The notes under the pieces were generated by a model. That model ran no database searches. It saw only the letters and a program-made list of their open reading frames with translations, and was not told the origin of the DNA. From positions 1 to 64,000 of the forward strand of contig NZ_CABHXX010000069.1 in assembly GCF_902170565.1 (NCBI RefSeq): a stretch of 64,000 nucleotides of DNA, written 5' to 3'. Shown one piece after another: positions 29,801 through 39,074 of this stretch. Made by a program: the position numbers and the translations under genes. Each line of letters starts with the position of its first letter. Position 1 is the stretch's first letter. The stretch is from Yersinia thracica (GTDB taxonomy: Bacteria; Pseudomonadota; Gammaproteobacteria; Enterobacterales; Enterobacteriaceae).

Positions 29801-30619
29801 TTTATCTAAACTGGGATCGCGTCCTAGCAATTGACTAAAAAGATTATGATGGTTTTTGGCCCATGATTCCCAAGTATAATCTTCAACACTTCTTCTTAAT
29901 GCCAGTTTTTCTTCAACGACTTGCAGTAGAACCCGGCGTAAATCTGCAGCGTCACCCAGTTTAAATTCAATATGTGGAAATTGTGGAACCCAGCCAACAG
30001 GTGAAGCAATTACTTTACAGCCACTTGCCAAAGCTTCAAGTACACACATAGGCCCGCCCTCAATTAAAGCAGGCACAAGTATATAATCTAGTGAGCGATA
30101 AAATTCAGGCAGTTTATCTTCGTCAATAAAACTGGCGGGACCTGGCCAACCTGTACCGGTGAAATGCCATTCAATACCAGGAATATCCATGACTTGAGCA
30201 ACAAGTTTTTCACCTTTTCGTCCTGTATGGTATGTCCGGCCAACGACCCCAATGCGAACTGTTGGAGAGAAGCGATTTAAATCAACGCCAGGAGAAATAG
30301 TTTGGACGTTTGTCAGACCAATTTTACGGATAATATCTTCTGTTTTCAGCGATTGTGCTATGCAAAAATCAACCTCTGATGCAACAGCATCAAATTTCGC
30401 GGCCGCGGCTGCCACTTCCTCTTTGTGGGTAAATAAAGCGACTTCAATAGGGGAAACTCTTTCCTGCCGACATCCGTATGTCATGTAATATTGAATTTCA
30501 GCAGAGCTATCTGTGTCAAGACCAAAACTAACGTAGTGCAATCGATTGGTTATTTCACTCGCTAGTTTTTCAAGGATCCAACCTGAGTCAGAAATCTTGA
30601 TATGTACTATGTTTTTCAT
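26804..30619 (-). CDS. 1271-residue protein with three GT4-like glycosyltransferase modules
   Basis: Probable polysaccharide polymerase or assembly enzyme. Three GT-B modules are visible. Module 1 (about 1-265) has GVVGRTYHTGRKG and EGGPMCVLEALASG near 186. Module 2 (about 290-670) has LCVGRIESRKNQ and SEGAPLVALEAAAAG near 576. Module 3 (about 690-1080) starts IFVDLTTMAHH and has VSTIDVRKNHS and SRYEGWGLPVAES near 988. A C-terminal beta-rich region with GWSNSENGGTW near 1110 resembles small sandwich domains fused to surface-glycan enzymes. Multi-module transferases build repeat units in ABC-exported glycans; sugar and linkage are unknown. Confidence 0.85.
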   Translation of the reverse strand: MKNIVHIKISDSGWILEKLASEITNRLHYVSFGLDTDSSAEIQYYMTYGCRQERVSPIEVALFTHKEEVAAAAAKFDAVASEVDFCIAQSLKTEDIIRKIGLTNVQTISPGVDLNRFSPTVRIGVVGRTYHTGRKGEKLVAQVMDIPGIEWHFTGTGWPGPASFIDEDKLPEFYRSLDYILVPALIEGGPMCVLEALASGCKVIASPVGWVPQFPHIEFKLGDAADLRRVLLQVVEEKLALRRSVEDYTWESWAKNHHNLFSQLLGRDPSLDKKENQPQILNTKMKTVNTTNKLSALVAVHGQEMTASLGGPSIRAPKTVAALRNIGLTADFISNRNFSVDNVDLVHVLNVWHPTECEVLLRQIEKNNRPSVLSPIFLDLSELNFYNIKVRQILSNNEDIVDVNKELSALRREITAHRKKPMLEREPLPNYFASVRRLASYANHLILLSDLEKTLLEQIGISHPSISIVKNPVDASVFNHGDPKLFRELIGVEDYVLCVGRIESRKNQALLALALRDTNVPLVLIGHEADSDYAELIRKWGSDKVIFAGRVEANSPMLASAFAGAKVFCLPSWSEGAPLVALEAAAAGCNMVLSNRSSESEYFGDLARYIDPANPDDIRAKILDAWNDSNTLKSARSEQLKEKMRTQHSWGNYAIQTKDAYESALKVEAEKPLSLPTIGQRKKRIFVDLTTMAHHSATPTGIARVESRLANELHKYYGSEIHYIVWNSFYRKFIEVSFSEFENGNICNFAGKKNASTNDSIPRSVCNLQKDDILLVFGGAWIRNTHYLKDLWALKLMFDITLVTTVYDVIQHKLKFLFPEGVGDQFAENCRQILTISDMVLTCSNQSRKDIVDFCLETQTPLCPISVFRLGDEAVYSNPEPDVELQREGLTDLASDDRFVMFVSTIDVRKNHSLLLMLWKGLISEYGDAVPKLVLVGRVGWRGEEAVSILNDNPILKDKVLILHGIEDATLDWLYTHCLFTVFPSRYEGWGLPVAESCRYGKFCISSNAGSLPEVAPDHAEYIDPLDCIAWYKALQKYCFNPELLAEKTQLAKSYEPTDWQLTAKQVVESIDDVHTTKRMSSLNIGDKISFIRNTEPHSLKSDKFTLKGWSNSENGGTWTVGNQAFLGFQFDQAHVSNLALCFSAFGYSPAGEAINVTVLVNDVIVAKWIVHGIASDLFAPIPLSVLQSSRNLKVELRIENPKSPSQFGTNDRRLLGLHVRSANLIQQKEASIIPLLVSTIKAKSPAIMIQKPSITHKIKNRLRRLKNAVS

Positions 30620-30752
30620 AAAACCCCGACTTAATAATCAGAAATAAGCATATCCAAATAATATTATTGAATTTTAATAAGGAAATGTAATTATTTATTA
30701 TGCATACAGTTTATCTATTTAGATATTCCCGAGAGGTACTCTACTACCCTTG

Positions 30753-32021
30753 TTAGTCTGAAAGACGTTGAAGCAGTTTTTCAAAATCAGAATTATTGGA
30801 TGTTAATTGATTAGCTCTGCGCGCAGAGCTAATTGCTTCATTTAAAAGCCCAGATTTTTCGCACATAAGTGCCAGCCGATAGTGAAAAATAGAAACGTCA
30901 TCTTGCAATAGAATGGCTTTGCGTAAATATTCACCTGCCTGTGTTAAATTACCTGAAGCTAGATATAACTCCCCAAGAAAGGAAATATAATGAGCACTTG
31001 TTTCGGGTAGATTAACAGCCTGTAATGATGAGGTTAATGCTTCTTCAATATTTCCTGCTCGATATTGTAATACAGATAGATGGTGGAATAGTTTAGCCGA
31101 TTCAGGGAAAACAAAAGTAGCAGAATGTAGCATTTCTAAATGAGCGGGAGAATTTGGATGGCGGGAAACAATGCGGATAAGTTCCCCGATAAAATCTTGA
31201 TGACTACTGCTTTTTGTGAAATTGGTTGTAGTCAAATTCATTTGATCAAAAGCTCGCTGAAACTTTTTCTCCCAACTAGGGCCATACTCATTGCCTATAG
31301 AAGAGGCTATCTTCACAAGGATTGAAGGAGTAATCTTTGCTTCCCAAGGTGTATAGGTCGTATTTAGTAGGAGCGTAAGAAATTTCTCATCGATCCTTTG
31401 GGGCATTCTAACAGCGCCGATCATGGGTAGGTTCTGCGAAGAATGAAGTTTTTCAAAAGGCCAACATTCATATAAATATTTCGGACCTCTATTAGCTTGA
31501 TTATGTCGCTCATAGGTAGAAAGATTTAAATCGTGTAGCAGTACATATGCAGATGGACTAAGCGTAGGCATTAACGACAAAAGATCTAATATCGCCCAAG
31601 GATGCATATGGTCACCGTCAATAAATGCTAAATCTACATCTTTACCAATCTCTTTTTGTAGATCAATAGCCAAAGAACCAAGCAAGAGTTTAGCGTTAAT
31701 TGGGGAGCTAGGAAATAACTCTGAAATGGCTGCCCCAGTTTTTCTTGAAGGGTCGAGATAATACGTTGGGGAAAGGTCGATGCCAATGTATTCAGCTGGC
31801 TGACGATTCGCCTCAAGAATATCCATAAAGATGCACCCACTCCAACCACTGGCGACCCCGATTTCAACAACCTTTTTGGGGCGCGTTAATTTGGTGAGAC
31901 CCATCAGTAGTGGTTGGTCAAACTCCGAGATATTTCCGCTAACCCATAAAGGTTTCTTCTCTAGCATTACTCGTGAAGCTGTTTTTGCAACAAACTCACA
32001 TAACTCGGATGTAATGGTCAT
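30753..32021 (-). CDS. class I SAM methyltransferase with C-terminal TPR repeats
   Basis: A 422-residue protein. The N-terminal domain has the SAM-binding motif VVEIGVASGWSG (near residue 52), an acidic loop IGIDLSP, and LAFIDGDHMHPWAILDL, as in the Methyltransf_24 type of small-molecule and sugar methyltransferases. The C-terminal 150 residues contain TPR-like helix pairs (NSPAHLEMLHSA, YISFLGELYLASGNLTQAGEYLRKAI). It lies between wzt and the large glycosyltransferase gene. In ABC-exported O-polysaccharides, methylation of the chain end often stops growth, so this could be the terminator; that is inference. A good GGAAGG site precedes the ATG. Confidence 0.8.
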   Translation of the reverse strand: MTITSELCEFVAKTASRVMLEKKPLWVSGNISEFDQPLLMGLTKLTRPKKVVEIGVASGWSGCIFMDILEANRQPAEYIGIDLSPTYYLDPSRKTGAAISELFPSSPINAKLLLGSLAIDLQKEIGKDVDLAFIDGDHMHPWAILDLLSLMPTLSPSAYVLLHDLNLSTYERHNQANRGPKYLYECWPFEKLHSSQNLPMIGAVRMPQRIDEKFLTLLLNTTYTPWEAKITPSILVKIASSIGNEYGPSWEKKFQRAFDQMNLTTTNFTKSSSHQDFIGELIRIVSRHPNSPAHLEMLHSATFVFPESAKLFHHLSVLQYRAGNIEEALTSSLQAVNLPETSAHYISFLGELYLASGNLTQAGEYLRKAILLQDDVSIFHYRLALMCEKSGLLNEAISSARRANQLTSNNSDFEKLLQRLSD

Positions 32022-32048
32022 ATTAACCTTCCCATATATTATATTTTT

Positions 32049-32789
32049 CTAACCAAAATAGCGAGAACACACTGATTCGACATCTCCATCCATGAAAACT
32101 TTCCCGTGTTCTAACCATATTGCCCTATTACATGTTTTCATTACTAGACTTCTGGAATGAGATGCAATAACTAAAATATTGGTCGCTTGCACCATTTCAC
32201 TTAGTCGGGTTTCCGCTTTTTGTTTAAACCCTTCATCACCAACGGAAAGCCACTCATCCATCAACAGAATTTCTGGACGAACAATAGTAGAAACAGCAAA
32301 AGCAAGACGCAGATGCATACCAGTAGAGTATGTGCGTACCGGCATATCAACGAAATCACCTAATTCTGAAAATTCTATAATTTCATCTAACCGAGCTGTA
32401 ATTTCTGCACGAGTACGACCTAATAGGCCACCGCGTAGATATATATTTTCTCTGCCAGTCGCTTCAGCATCGATACCGAGAGAAATATCGATCAGTGACC
32501 CAATTTCACCAGACGTCTTTGCCGTTCCTGATGAAGGTTCATATGCACCACTTAGTAGGCGAAGAAGTGTACTTTTACCGGCACCATTATGCCCCAAAAG
32601 ACCGACTCTATCGCCGTCTTTAAGTGTAAATGATAAGTTATCAATTGCACGGACAACAACTCTTCCTTGTTGGTCCGAACCTAACTGCCCACCAGTAGCC
32701 ACTTGCAGCAGTCGTTTTTTCAATGATCGACCATCTGCATTGTAAATAGGGAAATCTACGCAAACGTTATTAAACTCAACAAAAGCCAT
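32049..32789 (-). CDS. wzt: ABC transporter ATPase for polysaccharide export (Wzt/KpsT type)
   Basis: A 246-residue nucleotide-binding subunit. Walker A is GHNGAGKST (near 66-74), the signature is YSTGMHLRLAF, Walker B is ILLMDEWLSVGD, and the switch His is in IASHS. This Wzt subgroup powers export of completed glycan chains. Unlike O9a-type Wzt, it lacks the C-terminal carbohydrate-recognition extension, so chain-end recognition must lie elsewhere or is not needed. Follows the permease gene closely. Confidence 0.92.
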   Translation of the reverse strand: MAFVEFNNVCVDFPIYNADGRSLKKRLLQVATGGQLGSDQQGRVVVRAIDNLSFTLKDGDRVGLLGHNGAGKSTLLRLLSGAYEPSSGTAKTSGEIGSLIDISLGIDAEATGRENIYLRGGLLGRTRAEITARLDEIIEFSELGDFVDMPVRTYSTGMHLRLAFAVSTIVRPEILLMDEWLSVGDEGFKQKAETRLSEMVQATNILVIASHSRSLVMKTCNRAIWLEHGKVFMDGDVESVCSRYFG

Positions 32790-32801
32790 ATATAAGTCTT
32801 C

Positions 32802-33602
32802 TTATAACCAGTAAGCGATTCGACGCTTATAGCGCCCATAAACTATAAGTGCGAATGACCATCCAAGCACAGCAAGTGCAAGTGCTATACCCCAACTAAC
32901 CATTCCGGGTAATTGGCCAAGTAATGGAGCTCGTACAATATTGATCAGATGAAAAACAGGGTTAAATCCTAGAATATATACCCCGACTCTCTCTGGTACT
33001 AAATGTGGCATCCACATTATCGGTGTGAAATAAAATATTACATTTAGTAGGCTGGCAATAATTTGGGGGAGATCTCTATATCTTGCGCACAATATACCCA
33101 GTACAAGTGCTACCCATGTTAAATTTAGTACAGTTAGCATAAATCCGGGAATAGCAAGAAAAGCATAAATAGTTAATGGTTTACCGACAGCCAAAAATAC
33201 TAAAGGAAGGATAACAATGTTATGGCCTAATATAAGGATATTACGCCAAATAATCCTTAATATATGCACAAATAAAGGTATTGGAAGTTGTTTGATTACA
33301 CGTTCTGCACTTATAAACCCAGCGCAGCCTTCATTGACGGTTGTGGTGAAAAAAGTCCAAAGAATCATGCCGCAAGCGAGGAATGGCAAAAACTCGGCAA
33401 GTGGTGCTCTAAAGATAGAACCAAATACTATACCAATAGTGCCAATTATTACCCCCATACTGATAGTCAACCAGAAGGGGCCTAATGTTGATCGGCGATA
33501 CCGTTGTCTCACGTCCTGCCAACCCAGCATTCCCACTAATGAGAAACGTCTTATTGCAGCGATAATATCTTTTAGGGCGACTTGTATAGAACTACCTTGC
33601 AT
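32802..33602 (-). CDS. wzm: ABC-2 type polysaccharide export permease (Wzm type)
   Basis: Inner-membrane permease partner of the adjacent ATPase, with about six membrane helices. The N-terminal region LGWQDVRQRYRRSTLGPFWLTISMGV is the characteristic amphipathic and first-helix section of Wzm-type ABC-2 permeases. I chose the ATG at 33602 (267 residues), which fits the usual family length. The frame stays open to a TTG at 33689, which would add 29 residues; neither has a strong Shine-Dalgarno. First gene of the minus-strand polysaccharide block. Confidence 0.88.
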   Translation of the reverse strand: MQGSSIQVALKDIIAAIRRFSLVGMLGWQDVRQRYRRSTLGPFWLTISMGVIIGTIGIVFGSIFRAPLAEFLPFLACGMILWTFFTTTVNEGCAGFISAERVIKQLPIPLFVHILRIIWRNILILGHNIVILPLVFLAVGKPLTIYAFLAIPGFMLTVLNLTWVALVLGILCARYRDLPQIIASLLNVIFYFTPIMWMPHLVPERVGVYILGFNPVFHLINIVRAPLLGQLPGMVSWGIALALAVLGWSFALIVYGRYKRRIAYWL

Positions 33603-33689
33603 TAGTTTAATCCAGCGATGAAAGTCAGGTATTTTAAACTGTAGCGTAGTGTAGTCAACTTCTTTAGATTCCGCATTGATGCCTCTCAA

Positions 33690-34260
33690 AAATGCAAAAA
33701 AATAAAAAATATTGTCACTAAATAAAGCATTATAGTGAACTCAGTTATAATTTGAGTTTTTTTGATAACAAAAAGCATAATGGCATAATAAAGGAGACTA
33801 TTCTTAACCAAGGTTGTACAGGGGCTAAAAAAGGAAAGTATGTTAGTGTATTTTATGCCAGCGAGTTGTTTAAAGGGCTTTTACTCATTTGTCTAAAGGG
33901 GTGATATGTGTCAGCACTTATAACGCATATTTACCTTGGCACAATGTAACCATTTGTTTTACATGTTCATTGTATGTTGGTGATGTGGGTGTCTTATCCG
34001 TAATAATAGTATGCTGGCACTCGTTGATAACCTTTGAGCCGAAACTTTCAGTCAATCGACAGCAGATGAATAGATTTAATGATAGGGTTATCATTATGCT
34101 GTTTACCCATCAGGGTAATTTACCGGTGCTGAGTTTTTTAATACTAAGCGTTAGTGTAATGCGTGACAAATTTAATCACGTCTCACTAATTAATTCGTCA
34201 GAGTATCAGGCTGCTGCCTGGTGCCTTTTTGACCTCACTATCACTAATATTTGAGTGACT
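33690..34260. other. 571-bp AT-rich intergenic region between wzm and selA
   Basis: Divergent promoter region for the polysaccharide block (minus) and selAB (plus). I find no JUMPstart/ops motif, which many RfaH-controlled surface-glycan operons carry. An open frame at 33889-34254 on the plus strand encodes no recognisable protein and I do not accept it. In other enterobacteria a glutathione S-transferase gene (yibF) often precedes selA; none is present here. Confidence 0.5.
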
Positions 34261-35649
34261 ATGAGCGCAGAATCCCATCATCTTTACAGTCAGTTACCCG
34301 CCATAGACAGCTTGTTGCGGTCGCCAGAAATGGCCCCTTTGCTGGATGAATATGGCGCAGCTCTGTTAACTGAAACCCTGCGTTTGATGCAGGCCGAGGC
34401 CCGTGAATATATTGGTCAATTCCATACATTGGCTGATTGGTGCGCGGATTGGCCAGCGGCTTTACGTCAGCGATTAAACCAACGTCAACCCGCATTGAAA
34501 CCCGTTTTTAACCTCTCCGGCACGGTTTTACACACTAATTTAGGACGAGCACCTTTAGCGGAATCCGCTATTGCTGCGGTGACTGACGCCATGCGTGGCG
34601 CGGTAACTCTCGAATATTCCCTGAGTGGCGCGGGTCGCGGTCATCGTGATCGCGCGGTGGCCGATTTACTCTGCGAACTGACCGGGGCGGAAGATGCTTG
34701 CATCGTCAATAATAATGCCGCCGCAGTATTTTTGATGCTGACGGTCATGGCCGCCGGGAAGCAGGTGGTGGTTTCTCGCGGCGAATTGGTCGAAATTGGC
34801 GGCGCTTTTCGCATTCCAGATGTGATGCGTCAGGCCGGTTGTGACCTGGTTGAAGTTGGCACCACCAACCGCACCCATCTGAAAGATTACCGCCAGGCGA
34901 TTAATGAACACACCAGCCTGCTGATGAAAGTGCACACCAGCAATTACAGTATTGAGGGCTTTACGGCCTCGGTACCGGAGCAACAATTGGCGGCTTTGGG
35001 GCATGAATTTGCTATCCCAACCGCGACAGATCTGGGTAGCGGTTCGCTGGTGGATATGACCCGCTACGGCTTACCGGCTGAGCCGATGCCACAGCAATTG
35101 ATTGCGGCGGGGGTCGATTTGGTGACTTTCTCGGGGGATAAACTGCTTGGCGGCCCACAGGCGGGGATAATTCTCGGTAAAAAACAGTGGATTGAACAAT
35201 TACAGCAGCATCCGCTCAAGCGGGTATTGCGGGCCGATAAAATGACATTGGCGGCGCTGGACGCCACTTTACGCCTCTATCAGCAGCCCGACCGCTTGAG
35301 TGAATTGTTACCGACCCTGCGGCTACTGACTCGTCCGGCGCAGGATATTGCCGAGAGCGCCCAGCGGGTGTTGGCGGCACTCAATGGCAGCTATGGTGTC
35401 GATTTTACACTGGCTGTTGAGCCATGCTGGTCGCAAATTGGCAGTGGATCATTACCTGTAGACCGGTTACCCAGTTGGGCGGTAACATTTACGCCTAAAG
35501 ATGGCAGCGGCAGTGCGCTGGAAGCATTGACGACACGCTGGCGTAGCTTGGCTAAACCCATTATTGGCCGCGTGGCCGATGGGCGCTTATGGTTGGATTT
35601 GCGCTGTCTGGAGGATGAGGCGGCGTTGCTCAGGGAGTTGGCACCATGA
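34261..35649 (+). CDS. selA: L-seryl-tRNA(Sec) selenium transferase
   Basis: PLP enzyme that converts Ser-tRNA-Sec to Sec-tRNA-Sec using selenophosphate. The 462-residue product begins [21 protein letters not shown], matching E. coli SelA (463 residues). The PLP lysine is in [14 protein letters not shown], near residue 295; [18 protein letters not shown] is a family signature. The frame includes a GTG at 34255, but the ATG at 34261 fits better. The stop overlaps the selB start (ATGA). Confidence 0.97.
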   Translation: MSAESHHLYSQLPAIDSLLRSPEMAPLLDEYGAALLTETLRLMQAEAREYIGQFHTLADWCADWPAALRQRLNQRQPALKPVFNLSGTVLHTNLGRAPLAESAIAAVTDAMRGAVTLEYSLSGAGRGHRDRAVADLLCELTGAEDACIVNNNAAAVFLMLTVMAAGKQVVVSRGELVEIGGAFRIPDVMRQAGCDLVEVGTTNRTHLKDYRQAINEHTSLLMKVHTSNYSIEGFTASVPEQQLAALGHEFAIPTATDLGSGSLVDMTRYGLPAEPMPQQLIAAGVDLVTFSGDKLLGGPQAGIILGKKQWIEQLQQHPLKRVLRADKMTLAALDATLRLYQQPDRLSELLPTLRLLTRPAQDIAESAQRVLAALNGSYGVDFTLAVEPCWSQIGSGSLPVDRLPSWAVTFTPKDGSGSALEALTTRWRSLAKPIIGRVADGRLWLDLRCLEDEAALLRELAP

Positions 35650-37535
35650 TTATTGCAACCGCGGGACATGTCGACCACGGTAAAACCACGCTTTTACAGG
35701 CCATTACCGGGGTTAATGCTGACCGCTTGCCGGAAGAAAAGCAGCGCGGAATGACCATTGACTTGGGTTATGCCTATTGGCCACAACCTGATAACAGCAT
35801 CATTGGGTTTATTGATGTCCCCGGACATGAGAAATTTCTCGCCAATATGTTGGCTGGCGTGGGCGGCATCAGTCATGCTTTGCTGGTGGTGGCTTGTGAT
35901 GATGGTGTAATGGCGCAAACTCGCGAGCATCTGGCGATTTTACGGCTGACGGGGCGGCCGATATTGACTGTCGCGCTAACTAAAGCCGACCGAGTAGATG
36001 ACGAGCGGATTGAGCAAGTTCGCCAACAGGTGATGGCTGAGCTGTTGGCCCAAGGCTGGTCGGCAGAGCAAGTCACTCTGTTTGTCACTGCGGCTACAAC
36101 CGAGCGTGGTATCAGCGAATTGCGCGAACATCTGGCGCAATGTCACCAGCAAGATGAAAATAATAGCCGGTTACTGCGGCGTTTTCGGCTGGCGATTGAC
36201 CGCGCATTCAGTGTGAAAGGCGCAGGTTTAGTGATCACGGGGACGGCACTCGCGGGCAAGGTGGCGGTGGGCGATATCCTATGGCTCACTGGCAGCGATT
36301 GCCCGGTACGGGTGCGGGGCATTCATGCTCAAAACCAAGATACGCAACAGGCGCAAGCGGGGCAGCGCATTGCGCTGAATATCACCGGCGATATTAGCAA
36401 ACAACAAATCAATCGCGGCGACTGGCTATTAACGCAACAGCCGCCAGAATCCGTTGATCGGGTTTTGGTTATTGTCGATGCCGATGAACCCATACAGCAT
36501 TGGCAACCGCTGCATTTACATCATGCCGCCAGCCATATTACCGGGCGCTTTTCACTGCTGAGCAGCACTCAGCCGGAGGGTAAATCCCAGTGGATACTGG
36601 CCGAGATATTGCTGGATACCCCCCTATGGCTGGCTGAGAATGACCGGCTGATCCTGCGGGATATTGCCGCGAAAAAGACATTGGGTGCCGCGCGGGTTAT
36701 CCACCTGGCAGTACCAAAACGAGGTAAGCGGCAACCGGCCTTTTTGGCGTGGTTAACCGCGTTAGCGCAAGCAACAACAGACACTGAAGTGCTGGAGTTG
36801 CATTTGGCGCAAGGGCCGATTTCTGTGAGTAAGTTCAGTTGGGCGCGCCAGCTTAGCAGCCATAATATGGCCGCATTATTGGCAGAGACTGACTGCGTTA
36901 TTGCCGGCGATATTGCATTGTCGAGCCCGCATGCCCAGCAAGCGCAACAAACCTTATTACATGTTTTATGTTTGTATCATCAACAGCATAGTGACCAGTT
37001 AGGGCTGGGCCGGGCACGTTTGCGGCGCATGGCATTGCCGACACTGGATGAAAATTTAGTGTTTCGTTTGATTGATAATTTGCTGACACAGGGCACGCTA
37101 AAGAATACTCGCGGCTGGCTGCACCTGCCCGAACATGGATTAGGATTTACCGCGCAAGAACAAGCACGATGGCAGCAAGTTGCCCCCTATTTTGTTGATT
37201 TACCCTGGTGGGTACGTGATTTAGCCGCAGAGTTGGCAATGGATGAAAGCGAAATGCGCAGCTTATTACGCAAGGCCGCACAACTGGGCTACATCACGGC
37301 AATTGTTCCCGATCGCTATTATCTGAGCCAGCGTATTGAGCAGTTTGCTGATTTAATTCGTGAGCTGGATGCCAGCCAAGGCAGTGCCAGTGCCGCGGAT
37401 TTTCGTGACAGACTGGGTATCGGTCGCAAATTGGCGATTCAAATTCTTGAATTCTTTGACCGCAGTGGCTTCACCCGCCGCCGGGGCAATGACCATTTTC
37501 TGCGCGACAGCGGGCTGTTCTCTGCTGGGAATTGA
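35646..37535 (+). CDS. selB: selenocysteine-specific elongation factor
   Basis: GTPase that brings Sec-tRNA-Sec to UGA codons marked by a SECIS hairpin. G1 is [10 protein letters not shown] at the N-terminus, G3 is DVPGHEKF, and G4 is TKAD. EF-Tu-like domains 2 and 3 follow. The C-terminal third contains the winged-helix repeats that bind SECIS RNA, ending [17 protein letters not shown]. Length is 629 against 614 in E. coli. Translationally coupled to selA by a 4-bp overlap. Its client fdoG lies about 14 kb away in this window. Confidence 0.97.
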   Translation: MIIATAGHVDHGKTTLLQAITGVNADRLPEEKQRGMTIDLGYAYWPQPDNSIIGFIDVPGHEKFLANMLAGVGGISHALLVVACDDGVMAQTREHLAILRLTGRPILTVALTKADRVDDERIEQVRQQVMAELLAQGWSAEQVTLFVTAATTERGISELREHLAQCHQQDENNSRLLRRFRLAIDRAFSVKGAGLVITGTALAGKVAVGDILWLTGSDCPVRVRGIHAQNQDTQQAQAGQRIALNITGDISKQQINRGDWLLTQQPPESVDRVLVIVDADEPIQHWQPLHLHHAASHITGRFSLLSSTQPEGKSQWILAEILLDTPLWLAENDRLILRDIAAKKTLGAARVIHLAVPKRGKRQPAFLAWLTALAQATTDTEVLELHLAQGPISVSKFSWARQLSSHNMAALLAETDCVIAGDIALSSPHAQQAQQTLLHVLCLYHQQHSDQLGLGRARLRRMALPTLDENLVFRLIDNLLTQGTLKNTRGWLHLPEHGLGFTAQEQARWQQVAPYFVDLPWWVRDLAAELAMDESEMRSLLRKAAQLGYITAIVPDRYYLSQRIEQFADLIRELDASQGSASAADFRDRLGIGRKLAIQILEFFDRSGFTRRRGNDHFLRDSGLFSAGN

Positions 37536-37553
37536 CTATCTCATTTATCTAGC

Positions 37554-38017
37554 ATGAGAACACTGGCAGAGATTGCAGAGGAAATAAAAGGTATCCGTCA
37601 GCAGCAGAAACCCAAACAATCTGATATGCGGCTGGTTAATGGCATGACGCAACAACAGGTTCTAAGTTTGAAAAAGGTGGAGATATCAATATTTCCACTC
37701 TGCTGCGTATTCTGGATGGCTTTAATTTGGAAATGGTCTTCGTGACGCGCGAACAAGCTCGGGAGTTGCGCCAAGGGCTGAACTCGATAAACATGGCCGA
37801 GATTGACAATAACGGCGAGCATAGTAACCCATGGCAGGAGAAATATAAACATCTGGTGCCAACAGGTTTGCTTACTGCAGCTCGCCTTGCCGCTTATATC
37901 GCCCACATCACTTTTATTCATTACGTAATATATCTACATAAGCCTGATAGACGTAGGTTTTACCTCTCATCCGACCCGTTGTTTCCACAAGTACACCTGC
38001 ATTTACAAGTGTTCTGA
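37554..38017 (+). pseudogene. frameshifted XRE/HipB-like antitoxin remnant
   Basis: The first frame encodes MRTLAEIAEEIKGIRQQQ...GMTQQQ, then breaks. A second frame, shifted, continues SKFEKGGDINISTLLRIL then DGFNLEMVFVTREQARELR. Joining the two gives the standard XRE helix-turn-helix TQQQ(x)SKFEKGGD, which needs one missing base near 37660. Downstream the second frame runs on into the 3' end of the convergent Fic gene with no natural C-terminus, so the end also looks truncated. It lies 18 bp after selB without a clear Shine-Dalgarno. It resembles antitoxins paired with HipA- or RelE-type toxins; no partner toxin is left beside it. Confidence 0.75.
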
Positions 38018-39065
38018 TGGCCGTGTTCGCAGTAGGAAATGTAACGTCTAACTCCACCTGAGCTCGTTCTACGGTCAATTTTGGCATTGTTGGTAATAAC
38101 TCAAAAAGGCGCAACGTTGGCAAAGTACTTGATGCAATGCTGAGAACTTTCTTTCTGTCTATTGCGATTAGCGAAGCTATCTGAATGATGCTCCGCTGTG
38201 CTTCTTCTGCAGCAAATTCAACCCATTCAAGAAAGAATAATACCCACGACTCCCAATCTCCATTACTCCTTATCTCTGACAAACAACGATAGTATTCTGC
38301 CTGATGAGTCTTCAGATACCCTGATACATACAATAAGGGTTCAGGCAAAATATTCCATGCTTCAAGTAACATGGCTATTAGCAAACGGCCGATGCGCCCA
38401 TTACCATCAAGAAAAGGGTGAATAGTTTCAAACTGAGCATGTACCAAAGCTATCCTTACCAATGGCGGCAATGCTGATTTTTCGTCGTGTATAAAAAGTT
38501 CAAGGTCTGCCAGTAAATTGCCGACTTCCTCTGGAGGGGGGGGGACATACAACGCATTGCCTGGGCGTGTACCGCCAATCCAGTTCTGACTGGTTCGCAC
38601 ACTACCTGGCTGCTTATTCGCACCACGAACACCATCCAGAAGAACTTTGTGGGCTTCCATTAGCAAGCGAACTGATACAGGTAATCCAGTTGGAGAACTT
38701 ATCTGTCCACGAACAAATCTGAACGCTTGCAGATATTGAGTAACTTCCTCAACATCATCCGCATTTGTTACAGGCAACCCTGCTTCTTCATCAAAAACAT
38801 CTGTCAGCGTCGCCTGAGTTCCTTCAAGCTGTGAAGTGAGCAACGCTTCTCGCCGTATTGCGCTGTAGATGAGCCATTCTCCTGATGTAACCAGACCGGA
38901 CATGCCTGACAGTCTGGCCAGAGCAAGCTCAGCCTTGTTGTTGAGTTCTTGATACGATATCGAGTCTAGGTCAGGGGCAGATGGCGGTAAAGACGCTGGC
39001 ACAAAGGCATTGACGACTTCCTGATGGCTATGGGTTGTCACAAATCGACCAGATACACGCTTCAT
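37914..39065 (-). CDS. Fic family protein with C-terminal winged helix
   Basis: A 383-residue AMP-transferase-type Fic protein. The catalytic motif HPFLDGNGRIGRLL is complete (His216). An N-terminal inhibitory-helix motif TSQLEGT (near residue 80) marks it as an intramolecularly inhibited, class II Fic. The C-terminal region (about 290-383, ELLPTMPKLTVERAQVELDVTFPTANTAIRTLVNAGVL) is a winged helix, as in SoFic-type proteins. The ATG at 39065 follows AAAGGGG; the open frame reaches 39089. A 31-bp-spaced repeat array lies just upstream and could be its own operator. The target is unknown. Confidence 0.93.
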   Translation of the reverse strand: MKRVSGRFVTTHSHQEVVNAFVPASLPPSAPDLDSISYQELNNKAELALARLSGMSGLVTSGEWLIYSAIRREALLTSQLEGTQATLTDVFDEEAGLPVTNADDVEEVTQYLQAFRFVRGQISSPTGLPVSVRLLMEAHKVLLDGVRGANKQPGSVRTSQNWIGGTRPGNALYVPPPPEEVGNLLADLELFIHDEKSALPPLVRIALVHAQFETIHPFLDGNGRIGRLLIAMLLEAWNILPEPLLYVSGYLKTHQAEYYRCLSEIRSNGDWESWVLFFLEWVEFAAEEAQRSIIQIASLIAIDRKKVLSIASSTLPTLRLFELLPTMPKLTVERAQVELDVTFPTANTAIRTLVNAGVLVETTGRMRGKTYVYQAYVDILRNE

Positions 39066-39074
39066 TAAAGACCC

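Noticed and set aside
24382-33689. CRISPR, prophage or integrative element in the AT-rich block
   Set aside because: No integrase, transposase, direct-repeat array or tRNA-end duplication was seen; only polysaccharide genes.
33889-34254. 121-codon plus-strand frame before selA
   Set aside because: No family resemblance, odd composition rich in Cys/Thr/Val runs, no Shine-Dalgarno; more likely chance in an AT-rich spacer.
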